A DNA stretch of 64,000 nucleotides from Pinus tabuliformis. Lineage: Eukaryota > Streptophyta > Pinopsida > Pinales > Pinaceae. Of this stretch, positions 11,164 through 22,295 are shown piece by piece. Position numbers and translations under genes: made by a program. The notes under the pieces were generated by a model, which did not search any database, was not told the DNA's origin, and was given only the letters and a program-made list of their open reading frames with translations. Numbering within the stretch: position 1 is the stretch's first letter; each line of letters begins with the position of its first letter. The stretch is from contig CM062815.1 in the NCBI GenBank assembly GCA_031772625.1, positions 115,266,989 through 115,330,988 of the forward strand, written 5' to 3'.

Positions 11164-13404
11164 TCAAACTATGCGCGGTTCACCCAGTCTTGCGCACCTA
11201 ACAATCAGCTCTTGTAGTCCCTTAACCACCTTATTGTCGCGCAACAGCTTCATGCATGTCTCTAAAAAGGTAGTAAGCATAGAAGGATCCATTCCTGTTT
11301 CTGGTTGATCCTTACTACCTGAAGTAGAGACCTCTATGAAGCTCTTCTTAGCTTCCATAAATGTTTCTCTTGCACGCTCCAAGTCAAACCTAGGTTCCTT
11401 TGTAGGAGCCTTGCATACACAAGTATCTTCTTTAGGCTGCTTCCCCTTATCTTCCCCTATAGTTGCACCACTTCTAAGCACCATATTCACGTTGGGGTCT
11501 TCTTCGCGTGGTTTAGACCTCATCATTTGGATATTTTGAGTTGGAGTAGGCTGTAGTACCCCTTTCTCACGCATTTGTGTGATCAACGTCAGACAATCTA
11601 CCATTTCATGATCAAACTACTCACAGTATGGACAAGATATTCTCGTTGGGTTGGTACAATCGCGAGCGTAGTGCACTGGTCCTCCGCAACTATAACAGAT
11701 CAGTTGTTCGCGCCCTCATCCAGGTCCCATTCCTCCTCGCCCTCATCCGTGTCCTTGGAGTCCACCACGTGCCATTGCTATGGCTGGATTGAACCTCACA
11801 TTTCTATCTGCATTTGATAGGTTGGGGTCCTATCCATCATTAGCTCATAGCTCCGACACGTCCGCTCATTGTGACCCACTGATCTACAGAAATTACAGTA
11901 CAGTTCCTGCAGAGTCTGGGTATACTTCTGCAACAAGTGACAGTTGTTCGTCGCGTGCTTTCCTCCCACCTGACAAATCGCGCACCAGAGTGCAGGCGCT
12001 GCACTCGGCCCTGCTTGTGCCTTCGGTCTCAATGGCACCGGTCCCCCTCGACCTTAGCCTTTACATTTTATACACCACACTTCTTCACGCGCCTCTGGCC
12101 AGGGCACCCTATCCTACTTCAAAATTTGCATCTCTAAGCATAGGGTTTGTAGATACACATGGATTTGTTGGACTCCCAACCCCGGGTCTTGTATCAGTGT
12201 TTCATGCAACCTCATCACCATTTCCAATGCCTTTGCCTGGGTTGAGAGCTTCTATTGTGATAGTGTCGTCCTCAAGTGTGGTGTCAAAGATGCCACAAAC
12301 CATGCGTGGTGCTACGCATCTATCAGTGTCATATTAGCCTTTCGGATCGTACTTTTCAGCCTTTGATCCAAATCCCAGGGGGTTTTTCCTGGAAGCATCA
12401 GGATCTCCTTAAATCCGATGATCAACTGCATCTTCGATTTCAGTCGGCTAAATTCTTTGTTTAACTCAATCTGGGTTTCCATTAGTTTGGCATTCGAATG
12501 ATCATTCGAGTGCTTGATATACCAAGTCAACGCGTGATCCTGCCCGCACTTACCAATGTGGCCTTCTTAATGTTATCATCCATAACCCCATGTGCTTCCC
12601 ATACGGCTCTTACTACAAACCAAAACTGATCTAGATCTTCATTTCCTACTCTTCTAAATACAGGCAGCTTGATCACACTTGCCATGCTAAACTATTGGTT
12701 AGGCGAAGGTGGTGTGGGCAAGGATGGAGGCGAGTGAGGTGATGTGGGTGGCGGCGTACGTGGGGATGGTAACTACGGAATGTGTTGCTTTATCAAACTG
12801 ACTGCACTCCTTGGAGAAGCCCAAGTGCACTCTTCCTCGCCCACTCGTGGAGGTGAAATTAAAGGACTGTGTCCTAACCCTTCGATACCTTTGTAGGCCT
12901 TTTCGCTCCACGTCATTCCACTCATTAATGGATTTGCATCACCCATTTTTCACATAAGAGCATCTTAATCCAAGTATTCAACAATTTGACGTACTTACCT
13001 CGCGGTCCCTTAAGAAAACGTCTTTCTGCTTCACTGTAGCTGACAGTTGTGTCTATTGAAAATTTAGCGATAAACCCTCCTATGATTCGATCCAGCCAGT
13101 GGTCTACAGCCCGCGTGATCTTATCTTCAGATGCTTCTAGCCTATTCACCAACTTTGGAGTCCACACTATGGGTTGATCAAGCTTGCACCTTCCTTGGAT
13201 GTTTGTTAGCCTCGCGATCCACTCATACAGTTCTGAAGAGAAAGACACGAAGAAGATCTTGTGGATTTCCGTATATGTGTAGCAATCCAACCACCTCTTT
13301 TCAGATATCTATGGGGTTTTATTTTCCTATACCACGAACTTGTGTAGCTTCTAATCCAACCAATCTTCAATTTCATTCTTCGTAGGGTTCCAGCGTTCTG
13401 ACAT
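11164..13404 (-). pseudogene. G2 gag with several CCHC zinc knuckles
   Basis: The likely start is an ATG read from 13404, since 13290-12925 is in the same frame. The capsid-like core is spread over 12690-12312 with a frameshift (the D-Q-F-W-F-V-V-R-A-V-W segment, then a K-E-F-S-R-L-K-S segment). The nucleocapsid has CCHC-type knuckles at about 11984-11940, 11897-11856, 11698-11657 and 11634-11594. The first has five rather than four residues before its His. A fifth, damaged C-x-x-C lies near 12090. The linker 11604-11164 leads to protease. The many stops are mostly at former Gln, Arg and Trp codons. Confidence 0.75.
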
Positions 13405-13428
13405 CAAACATCCCTTAGGCAGATCCCG

Positions 13429-13446
13429 GTCCTGGCAATGGAACCA
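13429..13446 (-). promoter_or_regulatory. primer-binding site of G2, tRNA-Glu type
   Basis: Read on the - strand, TGGTTCCATTGCCAGGAC starts two bases inside the 5' LTR (13449). It matches the complement of the plant tRNA-Glu 3' end at 16 of 18 positions. Both differences are G-to-A at former CG sites. Confidence 0.75.
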
Positions 13447-13448
13447 TT

Positions 13449-14309
13449 TGTTGGCTTGATGGGGCCTGACCCAGGTTCAGAAATGTTTAGCCAAACAAAT
13501 CCCGAACTACTAGCCCTTTCAGCAATAGTCCGCAGAGCGTGGACTAAGGTCTCACTCGAGGTAGTAGGGGAGGGTGTTGGAACCAGGTTTCCGCACCCTA
13601 GGAATGTCTTGATGAGGTTGGGAAGGTTTGCGAATTGATCTCTTACGTCTGTTCAGAACAACGACCTTAACATGGTTTGAAGGATGAGCGCGAATGCTTT
13701 TTACCCTTTCCATGCTTAGTATTATTATAGATCTTGAACTAATTTAAGTAGACACAATATTTTCAGTTACCAGTTAACATAACCAAATATGTGCGCAATC
13801 ATAAATGGTAAACAGATGCATAAATAGAATAGAGTAATAGATATGCAATATTCCAAAACCAACTTATCTTTATTAATGCTTTTTCCAGTTACAGTCCACT
13901 TTCTATCATATGCTCTCAGCTGCAGGGGTCCACGTGCACAGCTGCAGACTCTACTAGGCCTCTGCGCACACAGCTGCAGAGCCTCTTCTACTACTATGAC
14001 CCACAACTCAGACTTACAGACTTTGATCCAATCTTACTTTCAGAAACCCATATACATCTCAACTCTACATAACAAAGCTACCTTCTACACTTAGAGCCTC
14101 ACTCTATTTATACATTCCCATGGTCTGCGGACTATGGGTAGGCCAACACATTCTAGATTAATTTACAATATTTTAGGGCAGACTACCCTTAGACTTGACC
14201 TTTTACAATTCGTGCTCTGCACACTTCGCGGAGTTTTTACCATACCAATATCCCAAAAATGTGGGATTTAAGCCCCGAAATAGTTACGCGAGGGATCCGC
14301 TACCCAACA
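13449..14309 (-). repeat. 5' LTR of G2
   Basis: Partner of 5080-5939, starting TGTTGGCTTGATGGGG and ending CTACCCAACA on the + strand. It is the upstream LTR because the element reads on the - strand. The next bases, ACCTA, are the target-site duplication, after which Athila coding sequence resumes. Confidence 0.9.
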
Positions 14310-15055
14310 ACCTAGTAGGAAAAATAGCAGATATAATGATGGGAGAAATTGCCATACAAAAATATGTAGATCCAGGAAGTCCAATTGTGAAAACACATAT
14401 CAATGGAGTTGAAATTCCAAATACATTGATTGATTTAGGGGCAGCAATAAACCTCATGAGCAAACAAACCATGGAACAACTCAAGCTTCCTAATCTTCTT
14501 TACACACCCACATTACTGTAATTAGTGGACAGATCTGTAATCAAACCAGATGGAGTGTTAGAAGATATTTCAATATCCTTAGATTCTTGGGAATATCTTG
14601 TTGATTTTATGATCTTGACCCCCAAGAACAATCTAGGAGGACATCCACTCATATTAGGAAGACCTTGGCTGGCCATAGTTGATGCTTTCATTAGCTGTAG
14701 ATCTGGTGATATGTATATTTCTGATTGGAATTCAACAAAGAAATTCACTCTATATCCTCCAGCAAGAACAATCATAGAAATAGATGACAAAGAATGGATT
14801 GATGATGAAAATGACATTCAACCTCTCTTTACTATTTCAGATATTAGTGAAGATAGTCAAATCTTAAATACAATGGAAAATTTTAAATCATCTCCAGAAT
14901 ATGAACATGATCAATTTCAAGAAAAATCCAATATTGAATATTTGCCATCTACGCAGATGTCTCTTTATTCTATGGAAGAATTTGGTAGCTCTACAATTGA
15001 AATATTTCTTGGGAGAACATTGAACATAAACAATAACTTGGAGAAATTACAATAG
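14310..15055 (+). pseudogene. Athila protease and linker, resuming after G2
   Basis: The Athila reading resumes right at the G2 boundary with a G-K-I-A-D-I-M-M-G-E segment. The retropepsin active site D-L-G-A-A-I-N-L-M lies near 14430. The second motif, H-P-L-I-L-G-R-P-W-L-A, lies near 14645. Stops at 14519-14521 (likely Gln to stop) and 15053-15055 lie in the same frame. The C-terminal third (about 14780-15050) is acidic and Ser-rich without a motif. The protease would process the gag-pol precursor. Confidence 0.85.
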
Positions 15056-15115
15056 GAAAAGCTAATCAAGACATTACAACAACATTTTGCTGCATATAAA
15101 TGAGAATATACTGAC

Positions 15116-16450
15116 ATGAAAGGAATTAGTCCTAAGACTTGTATACATCACATCTACATTGAGGAAAATTGTAGACCTATCAGACAACCTCAGAGAAGGA
15201 TGAATCCAAATCTTAGGGAAATTGTGAAAGAAGAGCTGCAAAAACTGCTGAATGTAAACTTCATTTACCCAATTTCAGACAGCCAATGGGTTTCCCCTTT
15301 AGTGATTGTGCCTAAAAAGAATGGTAAATGGAGGGTGTGCATTGATTATCGAGAAGTGAACAAAGCTACCCTTAAAGATCATTTTCCTTTTCCCTTTATA
15401 GATCAAGTGCTAGATACATTAGTAGGTAAGAAGTATTTCTCATTCTTGGATGGTTTTATTGGTTATAATCAGATTCAGGTAGCACCTGAAGATCAAGATA
15501 AAACCACATTTACTTGTCCATGGGGGACGTATGCCTACCGAGTACTTCCTTTTGGGTTATGTAATACACCTGCAACATTCCAAAGAGTAGTACTAGGAAT
15601 TCTTTCTAATCTAATACATGATTGTGTAGAGGTATATATGGATGACTTTATAGTCTATGGGAATACATTTGAAGAAGCTTTGGAAAATTTGGAAAAAGTT
15701 CTTAAAAGATGTAAGGAAGCAAACCTTTCATTAAGCCATGAAAAATGTTTTATGACATTTACAAAAGGCATTGTTTTAGGGCATCACATTTCAGGAGATG
15801 GGATTAAAGTTGAGAAATCTAAAGTTGAAGTCATCTCTAAATTATCAATTCGAAATTGCCAAAAGGATGTTCGAAGTTTTCTAGGATTTATAGGATACTA
15901 TAGACAATTTATAGAAAATTTCACTAAAAAAGTATCCCCACTCTTCAAATTACTCACCAAGGATTACGAATTCAATTGGAATCCTAGCTGCTAGTTAGCA
16001 TTTGAGACCTTAAAAACAAAAATTTCTGAAGCACCCATCTTGAGAGGTCCAAATTGGAAACTACCTTTTCACATTTCAACAGATGCTTTAGATACAACTC
16101 TGGGAGCTGTATTAGGACAAAAATACTTGATTCCCTATGCCATCTACTATACAAGTAATAATTTGACTCCCACTGAGTTGAATTACACAGTGACTGAAAA
16201 GGAATTTTTAGCTATTATTCATGTAATCAACAAGTTCAGACATTATATAACAGGGTATGAAACCTTTGTTCATACAGATCACTCTGTAATTAGATACTTA
16301 ATGAATAAACCTATTAGTAATGGCAAAGTTACAAGATGGCTTTTACTCTTGCAAGAATTCAATATTATTGTGCTAGATAGACCTAGAAAACAAAACACAG
16401 TTGCTGATTTCTTGTCCAGAATTCAAAATATCAAAGATGACACTCCGGTT
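15116..16450 (+). pseudogene. Athila reverse transcriptase and RNase H
   Basis: RT runs from the W-V-S-P-L-V-I-V-P-K-K-N-G segment (about 15290) through L-P-F-G-L-C-N-T-P-A-T-F to the catalytic Y-M-D-D at 15635-15646, which is intact. A single in-frame stop at 15992-15994 separates it from RNase H. RNase H holds the S-T-D-A segment (about 16078), T-E-K-E (about 16195), H-T-D-H (about 16273) and V-A-D-F-L-S-R (about 16400), so all four acidic positions are present. Upstream stops at 15053 and about 15104 lie in the same frame. This is one of the best preserved pol regions of the window. Confidence 0.9.
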
Positions 16451-17827
16451 GAAGATAAGTTTCCTGATGAATATCTTTTTGCAGTGACTACTCAAACTCC
16501 TTGGTTTGCAGATATTGCTAATTACTTAGTCACAGGGAAATTGCCTTCACATTTGTTTCCTAGAGAAAAAAGAAAAATCATTCAGATAAGTGCAAGATAC
16601 TCATGGATCACTAATGAATTGTATAAAACAGGCCTAGATCTTATGATCAGAAGATGTGTTAGGGAAGATGAAATGCCTAAGATTCTTAAGGCATGTCATG
16701 ATGAGCCGTGTGGTGGAAACTTTGCTGACAAGAGGACAGCCTATAAAATCCTTTCTTTAGGATATTATTGGCCATACATCTTGAAAGATGCCAAAGAGTA
16801 TGTCAGGAGGTGTGACAGCTACCAGAGGGTAGGGAAACTTGCTCCTTCAAATGAAATGCCACTACAAATTCAGGTACTCATTGAACCTTTTGAAAAATGG
16901 GCCTTAGATTTTGTTGGGCCAATTAATCCTTCATCTAAGCAAAAGAAGTATATATTGGTATGCACTAATTATGTCACTAAATTGGTAGAGGCCAAAGCAT
17001 TACCTTTTGCTAATGAAAAATCTATAGTTAATTTTCTTTTTGAGGACATCTTCACTCATTTTGGTGTTCCAAGAGAAATTGTGACAGATCAGGGATCTCA
17101 ATTTACATCTAAAATGGTGAAGGGTCTTGTGGAAGATTACAAGATCAAACATAGGAAATCTACTCCCTATCATCCACAAGCAAATGGTCAAGTTGAATCT
17201 ACAAATAAGGTGATTGAAGGAATTCTCACTAAGACTGTGCATCTACATAGAAGAGATTGGGCAGAAAGGCTTCCTGAAGCCTTATGGGCCTATAGAACTA
17301 CATGGAGGAACACAACGGGACATACACCCTATGAACTTGTTTATGGGAAACAAGCCCTATTCCCTATAGAGTTTCAAATCAAAACCTTCAAGATGGCAGT
17401 CCAATTGGGACTGGATTTATTAGAGGCACAAAAACATAGATTGGAACAACTCAATGAACTTGATGAAATCAGGCAAGATGTAGTCCAAAGAACTAGTATA
17501 GTCCAACAGAAGAGGGCTAAATGGCATGATAAATATACTAAGGAGAAGAAGTTTCAAGCAGGAGATTGGGCATTGTTGTTCGATTCAAAGTTCAAAGATT
17601 TTCAAGGGAAGTTTCAAACTCATTGGCTTGGGCCATATGAGATTGAAGAAGTCTTTAATAACGGAGCAGTTAAGATAAGGACGATATATGGAAGCAAAAT
17701 ACCTCTTCTTGTGAATGGTCATCGGTTGAAGATATATCAAAAACCAATTTCAAGAGAAGATTTCATTAAGATTTTCCAAAATAACTCTGAAATGAAGCTA
17801 GTGAAGAAGAATTCTTCTTCTCCCTAA
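16451..17827 (+). pseudogene. Athila integrase, open to its C-terminus
   Basis: The zinc-binding part (about 16690-16840) is damaged: the second His of the HHCC set reads Asn (G-G-N-F) and the last Cys reads Tyr (C-D-S-Y-Q). The core keeps all three acidic residues: A-L-D-F-V-G-P (about 16905), V-T-D-Q-G-S-Q-F (about 17085) and Q-V-E-S-T-N-K (about 17190). The C-terminus has W-L-G-P-Y-E-I-E-E-V and L-V-N-G-H-R-L-K-I-Y. There is no chromodomain. The frame is uninterrupted from 16040 to the stop at 17825-17827. Integrase inserts the cDNA into the genome. Confidence 0.9.
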
Positions 17828-17855
17828 CTTAGTCTTTATTTTTCCTAAGAAATGA

Positions 17856-17892
<37 letters not shown>

Positions 17893-18948
17893 CTATATGA
17901 GGTTGAAAACCAATCATTGATTGGCATACTTATACAGAAAATACAGAGTGAAAATCAAAGATTTTTGACATCCTATATTTTCCATTTCCTTTCTGTAATA
18001 AGTAGTGACAAAAAGCTACATTCATTTACAGTTTAGAGTCTGAAAATTCATCATCTCGTTCCATCTCATTCTGTGTTCATTTTTTTTTTTTACAGTTCCA
18101 CTTCATCTCACTGTCATATTTCATTTACATTTGATCTTTTTACAGTTTTACCCCATTTCACCCTATTTTTCATTTTATCTTACATCTCATTCCATCCCAC
18201 TGTCATAACTCATTTCCATTTTATTTTTACATTCATATTCCATAAGCCGTATTTCACTTTTCCTTCTTTTCACATTCTTCAGTTGATTCCATTCCGCGGC
18301 TAATCTGATTCTGCAGCTACAACTTACTTATCAGCTCTGGCACAATTGTACAACTCACAAATAAATCATGAATGTAGGGAAATTGAAGAATCAACTTTTG
18401 GAGACCAACCATGCTCAAAGTACCTATGGATCAACACCAAAAGAATTATCAAGCAAAAGGTTAAGTTCTAAAGGTAAAATGCAAAATTTATTTCAAAACA
18501 ACAAGTTACAAACATAAGTCATGTATAATATGAATGATCATATGTCTCCTTAACAAGTCATCAATTGATTTGACTTCCACTTCATGATACCACATCTCCA
18601 CCACATCTTCCACATTCGATACCAAATGGTCTATAATGATTTCATCATACCACACCTCTGCTATGTTCTCCATACTCTGTACTTAAATGGTCTCTAATAA
18701 CTCCATCTGTTAACAGTCAAAACTACAATGTGACAAACGTATTCACGTCTCTCCAAACCCTCACCATCTACTTATTCCACACAAACCCATAGTTATTTTT
18801 CACCGTACCTGTAGTTAGCCCATTTCATAGACCAAGAGAGTAATTCTAAAGGTTAGAAAATTCTACAAAACAGAGACCATGGGAATCATTGTCAGGGCAG
18901 AGCCCATAGGGGAAAAATTTATCGAAAGGGTACCCACAACTCAAGGAG
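17828..18948 (+). other. Athila spacer between pol and post-pol ORF
   Basis: About 1.1 kb without a supported gene. It holds an AT dinucleotide run at 17859-17891 and a pyrimidine-rich stretch (about 18050-18260). The ATG at 18879 opens a short frame that overlaps the start of the next ORF but stops within about 70 bases. Confidence 0.6.
17859..17891. repeat. (AT)n microsatellite
   Basis: About 16 AT units follow the pol stop codon by some 30 bases. Confidence 0.95.
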
Positions 18949-20471
18949 ATGCTACAGAAGGCTGGATGGCTCAATTTCATTGAAAATTTTTATGGATATC
19001 ACAAGGAGATCACAAAATATTTTTCTAGATCATTCGATGGTACAGAAGTAGAGATTGGAGACATTAAGTTTGCAGTAATAGAATCTTACATAGCAGAGGC
19101 TACAAAACTGCCAAGACTTGGTGAGAGATGGTTCAAAAACAAAGAATTTCACAGTGAATCATGGAAGGTAATCCTTAGGAACCCAGGTATGGATGTCACT
19201 GTGTTTAGAAAATGAATTCCTATTTCAGCACTTAAAAATAAATGGAGAAGCATGCTTTTGATATTACAAAAATTTATTACCTGTGAGGGAAGATTCGGAT
19301 GCATGTATGTTTATCATATATGTTTATTGATGAACTTTCTAGAAAATGGAAACATCAACCTCCCTTTCTTCCTTCTAAATAGTCTAAGGAGGATGGCTTC
19401 AAATGTACAGAAGAAAATAGAATTCATAGACACAACTATGTACCATCATGGGTTGGTAAAAATACTGGTTGAGTTTCATCTGAAAAGAATAGGAGATACT
19501 TGGGAAACTTCTTGATAAGAAACTATTTTCAAGAGGCACCAGAGTCACCTGAAGAGGGTAATGTCAGAAGGAGTAAGAGGAAAAAGACCAGTATGACCAT
19601 TCAAAGCAAACCTGAGTCCTCCACACAGAAAAATGATGAAGAGCTAGTCTTTGAGATAGAGATCAAGGAGCAGATCAAGCAAAAAGGAAAGATAAAAAAG
19701 AAAGTTGGTGGAATTACTAAGAACAAACCTGAATCTTCATTACAACAAGATGATGAACAACTAATCTCTGAAAAATTGATAGATATTAGGAAACAAATCA
19801 AGAGGAAGGAAAAGATAGGAAAGGAGAAAAAGGGTACAAAGGAGGAGAACATAAACCCCCTACAACTTAGAAGGAGCTCTAGACTCCGAGGTATGGTAAA
19901 GAAGGTATCATCAAAGGGAACAGAGTTCATAAATCTAGAAGAAGAAACCCCAGTACCATCTCTTGATAATGTTCCATTTACATATAGTCCTCAAAACTCT
20001 CCTAAACAGTATTTTGAAGGCAGCCCTAGCAGAGGATCCCCAGGCATAGACCCAGTGCAGCAAAAAAATTATGATTACATAGAATCACTGGAAAAGAAAA
20101 GTGCCTCAATGGATCCAGGATCCTCAGCGAATCCAGAACAACCTGTCAATCCATAAGAACCTCTCACTGACTCTCTCAAACAGGAAATCTATGAGTTAGA
20201 AATATTAAACAGGCATATCAAGAAAGAAAATGAAACCCTGAAGGAAAAAAGAAAATTGGATAAAGCCATTCATGATAATACAATACTGCACCTAGGACTA
20301 TGGTACAAGAAGAATAGGAAGTTGAAGAGGAAGAATAGAAACTTGAACAAAACAGTCATCAACCTTAAATACAGACTTCTCATGAAGAAACCTAGGATGG
20401 TAGTCACTTCAAAGAGGAGCAAGAGAAGAAAGTTAGATGTACTAGCAGAGGTATCTGAGCAAATGCAATAG
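18949..20471 (+). pseudogene. Athila post-pol ORF, basic with a coiled coil, unknown role
   Basis: Three in-line pieces form one protein-like region: 18949-19515 (one stop at 19213-19215), then a frameshift near 19505, then 19500-20471 with one stop at 20154-20156. The first part holds a G-D-I-K-F-A-V segment and an L-P-R-L-G-E-R-W-F segment, resembling a putative plant transposon protein domain that I cannot name with certainty. The middle is Lys/Arg/Ser-rich (K-R-K-K and R-R-S-S-R-L-R). The end is a heptad-like helix (about 20190-20260) followed by a Lys-rich tail. It occupies the position of the env-like ORF of Athila, but I see no signal peptide or membrane segment, so an envelope role is not supported. 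Confidence 0.65.
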
Positions 20472-20517
20472 GAAAGAAGAGTTCACATTTTTGGAAAAAT
20501 TGCATGGGGACATGCAA

Positions 20518-20536
20518 TGATTTTGCAATGGGGGTA
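20518..20536 (+). promoter_or_regulatory. polypurine tract of the Athila element (probable)
   Basis: The stretch ending GCAATGGGGGTA abuts the 3' LTR start TGTTGG at 20537. It is purine-rich and in the correct position. A similar tract, GCATGGGGACATGCAATG, lies just upstream. Confidence 0.6.
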
Positions 20537-22221
20537 TGTTGGACCTCAGAATTATTCTCTCCTTGACAACTTTTCTCACTTCTTTCTCTTGTTTTCCATA
20601 AAAGATAGATCCCCATCACTGATAAATGATAGATTTTGTCTCAAGGAGGACATTAAATGATTGACATGTTATACTTTTATGTTTTTGCTATTTGAAATAA
20701 GTTTTTGAAAATTAGCTACAAAACGCAGCCTATTTTGCAACTAACTGTGTGTTCCATAACTACTTCCATGGTTGCATAGGTTACAGGTGTCAAACGAAGA
20801 AACCAGCCACATGGGCATCTCTGGAATCATCTCGACATGGATCCTATCCTAGTCACCCAGCCCAGATCGATAAAAAAGCCATCTCAAGACCACAGTCAAA
20901 GGTGGATTCAAACGTATGAAACCCAGAAGCAATAGGACTCTTTGTCTACCCTTTCGTGGTTAATTAATAAATCCAACAAATCTGTTGAAGCATTAACTCA
21001 GATCAGCCACATGTGTCAACGGTTCTGTGCAACCACCTTGTTCAAATTCAAGTCACTTGTAGCTTATCAAACATTTATGCAGATTGGTTGTAATACATGT
21101 AGACCACCTGTAGTTAATTTTCCTCAAAAGAAAGTTATGAATATTTTCCTTTAAATACCATTTGAACATAACCAGAAGGAGTTTGAAGTTTTTGATGTAT
21201 TAAGTTTAAACTTATAAGCTCTGTAATTTTGGACTTTTGTTCATGTTTTATAATACAAAGCCATGTGTTGACTGATGATCATTTGAAGGAGCATTTTGAA
21301 TTAAGTTAGCAGCTCAACCTAGTCAGTTGCAGAGGGCCCCTGCGCTGAAGGAGGTTTTCTTTTCATTTTTTTTCTTTTTTCTGTTCAGTTTTAAATTCCT
21401 CATTTACTTTTAGCAGTGTTTATAACTTAGGTTGATTTCTTGTAGTTTGATTTCTTTTAGTTTTAATCAGTAGCATAATGTTAGAATTCAATTGTGCAGT
21501 CTTGTTTCCCCAATCCATTTCATAAAGGAAACGACTTTGTTTCTAAACAGAGTAAGATTGAAAGTAATGAGGATGCATTGTTGATTAGCTTACTCACTGT
21601 TTTTGTTATTTATTTCTTAGTTCAGGTTGTCAATGCACTGTATTAATGAATGTTTTTGGTCACCATTTCAAGCTGATATCCATCCTAAACTAAATTGTTG
21701 AGCATTCACTTTACATAAGGGTTGAAACCAATCAATTATCTTCTACATGTTTTTATTTAGTTTCTACTAGATCATGAAGTACAGAAGTTTCTTGAATTCC
21801 ATCTCAAGGAGGTTATCTTTCAAAATTGAAGGTTAGAGTAACTAGAAGTACTTCAGTTAATTTCATTCTCTATATTTATTCCAACATGACTTATAACTTT
21901 ACCTTCTAGTTTTAAGAATTATTCATGAATTAGGATTAGATGAGAAGATAGGACAGATGCTCTGTTTTTCCTTCTTTTAACTTAGATTTTGACTAGTTTT
22001 AAGCACTTGGTTCACCTTTAAGAAATTTAGATTTAGTTTCTCATAGTTCAAATTGTATATCATTAGGAATCAAAGAATAGAAACCCCCAAAACAATATAA
22101 AATACAAAACAACGAAGTAAGAAGGGTCAACTAGCACATATAGTGCACTACACTTCATCAGCGTACGAGCCTCGGTTGATAATTTATGCAAAGCAATTTA
22201 GGACACTAAATTGACTAAACA
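20537..22221 (+). repeat. 3' LTR of the Athila-like element
   Basis: Partner of 978-2661 and one base longer, ending ACTAAACA. The bases TTT and then TGG follow directly, as they do after the 5' LTR. Here, however, they are not followed by target DNA or an internal region but by the tRNA-Asp complement. Confidence 0.9.
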
Positions 22222-22224
22222 TTT

Positions 22225-22295
22225 TGGCACTGTTGTCAGGGATCGAACCTAGGTCACCCATGTGACAGGTGAGAATACTCACCACTATACTACAA
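22225..22295 (-). tRNA. reverse-transcribed tRNA-Asp(GUC) copy fused to the 3' LTR (retro-pseudogene)
   Basis: Read on the - strand, the 71 bases match plant tRNA-Asp(GUC) from nucleotide 5 to the 3' CCA, with about 11 differences. Ten of these are transitions, many at former CG sites. The anticodon GTC, the A-box-like TAGTATAGTGG and the B-box GGTTCGATCC are kept. The terminal CCA is present, and nuclear tRNA genes do not encode it, so this is a copy of a mature tRNA. It starts three bases after the LTR, exactly where a primer-binding site would start. The first four tRNA bases are missing, so the acceptor stem is broken and a working tRNA is unlikely. Confidence 0.88.

Larger units (their letters stand above)
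5080..14309 (-). mobile_element. G2: Ty3/gypsy retrotransposon nested in Athila, 9.2 kb
   Basis: LTRs at 5080-5939 and 13449-14309 (860 and 861 bp) flank a complete but decayed - strand gag-pol. The primer site next to the right LTR fits tRNA-Glu, and a purine-rich tract lies beside the left LTR. The flanking 5-mers are ACCTG (5075-5079) and ACCTA (14310-14314), and the Athila coding sequence continues across them. Domain order is gag with several zinc knuckles, protease (DLGS), a second gag-like domain, RT (YFDD), RNase H, and integrase ending in a W-L-G-P-Y module without a chromodomain. LTR divergence is about 10% by eye, with many changes at CG sites. Confidence 0.9.
978..22294 (+). mobile_element. 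Athila-like Ty3/gypsy retrotransposon (about 12 kb, carrying a 9.2-kb nested element)
   Basis: Two LTRs (978-2661 and 20537-22221), each about 1.68 kb, flank a tRNA-Asp-type primer site, gag, protease, RT, RNase H, integrase and a post-pol ORF. Without the nested element the length is about 12 kb. The tRNA-Asp primer, long LTRs, integrase with a W-L-G-P-Y module and no chromodomain, and an extra ORF after pol all point to the Athila lineage. It sits in the 3' non-coding part of copia-1. The flanking 5-mers are GATCC (973-977) and AATCC (22295-22299), which places the right end beyond the LTR, inside a copied tRNA. LTR divergence is roughly 5% by eye. Confidence 0.85.

Noticed and set aside
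18073..18303. Phe/Ser-rich + strand ORF in the Athila spacer
   Set aside because: The stretch is pyrimidine-rich, which opens frames of Phe, Ser and Leu. There is no motif and no partner.
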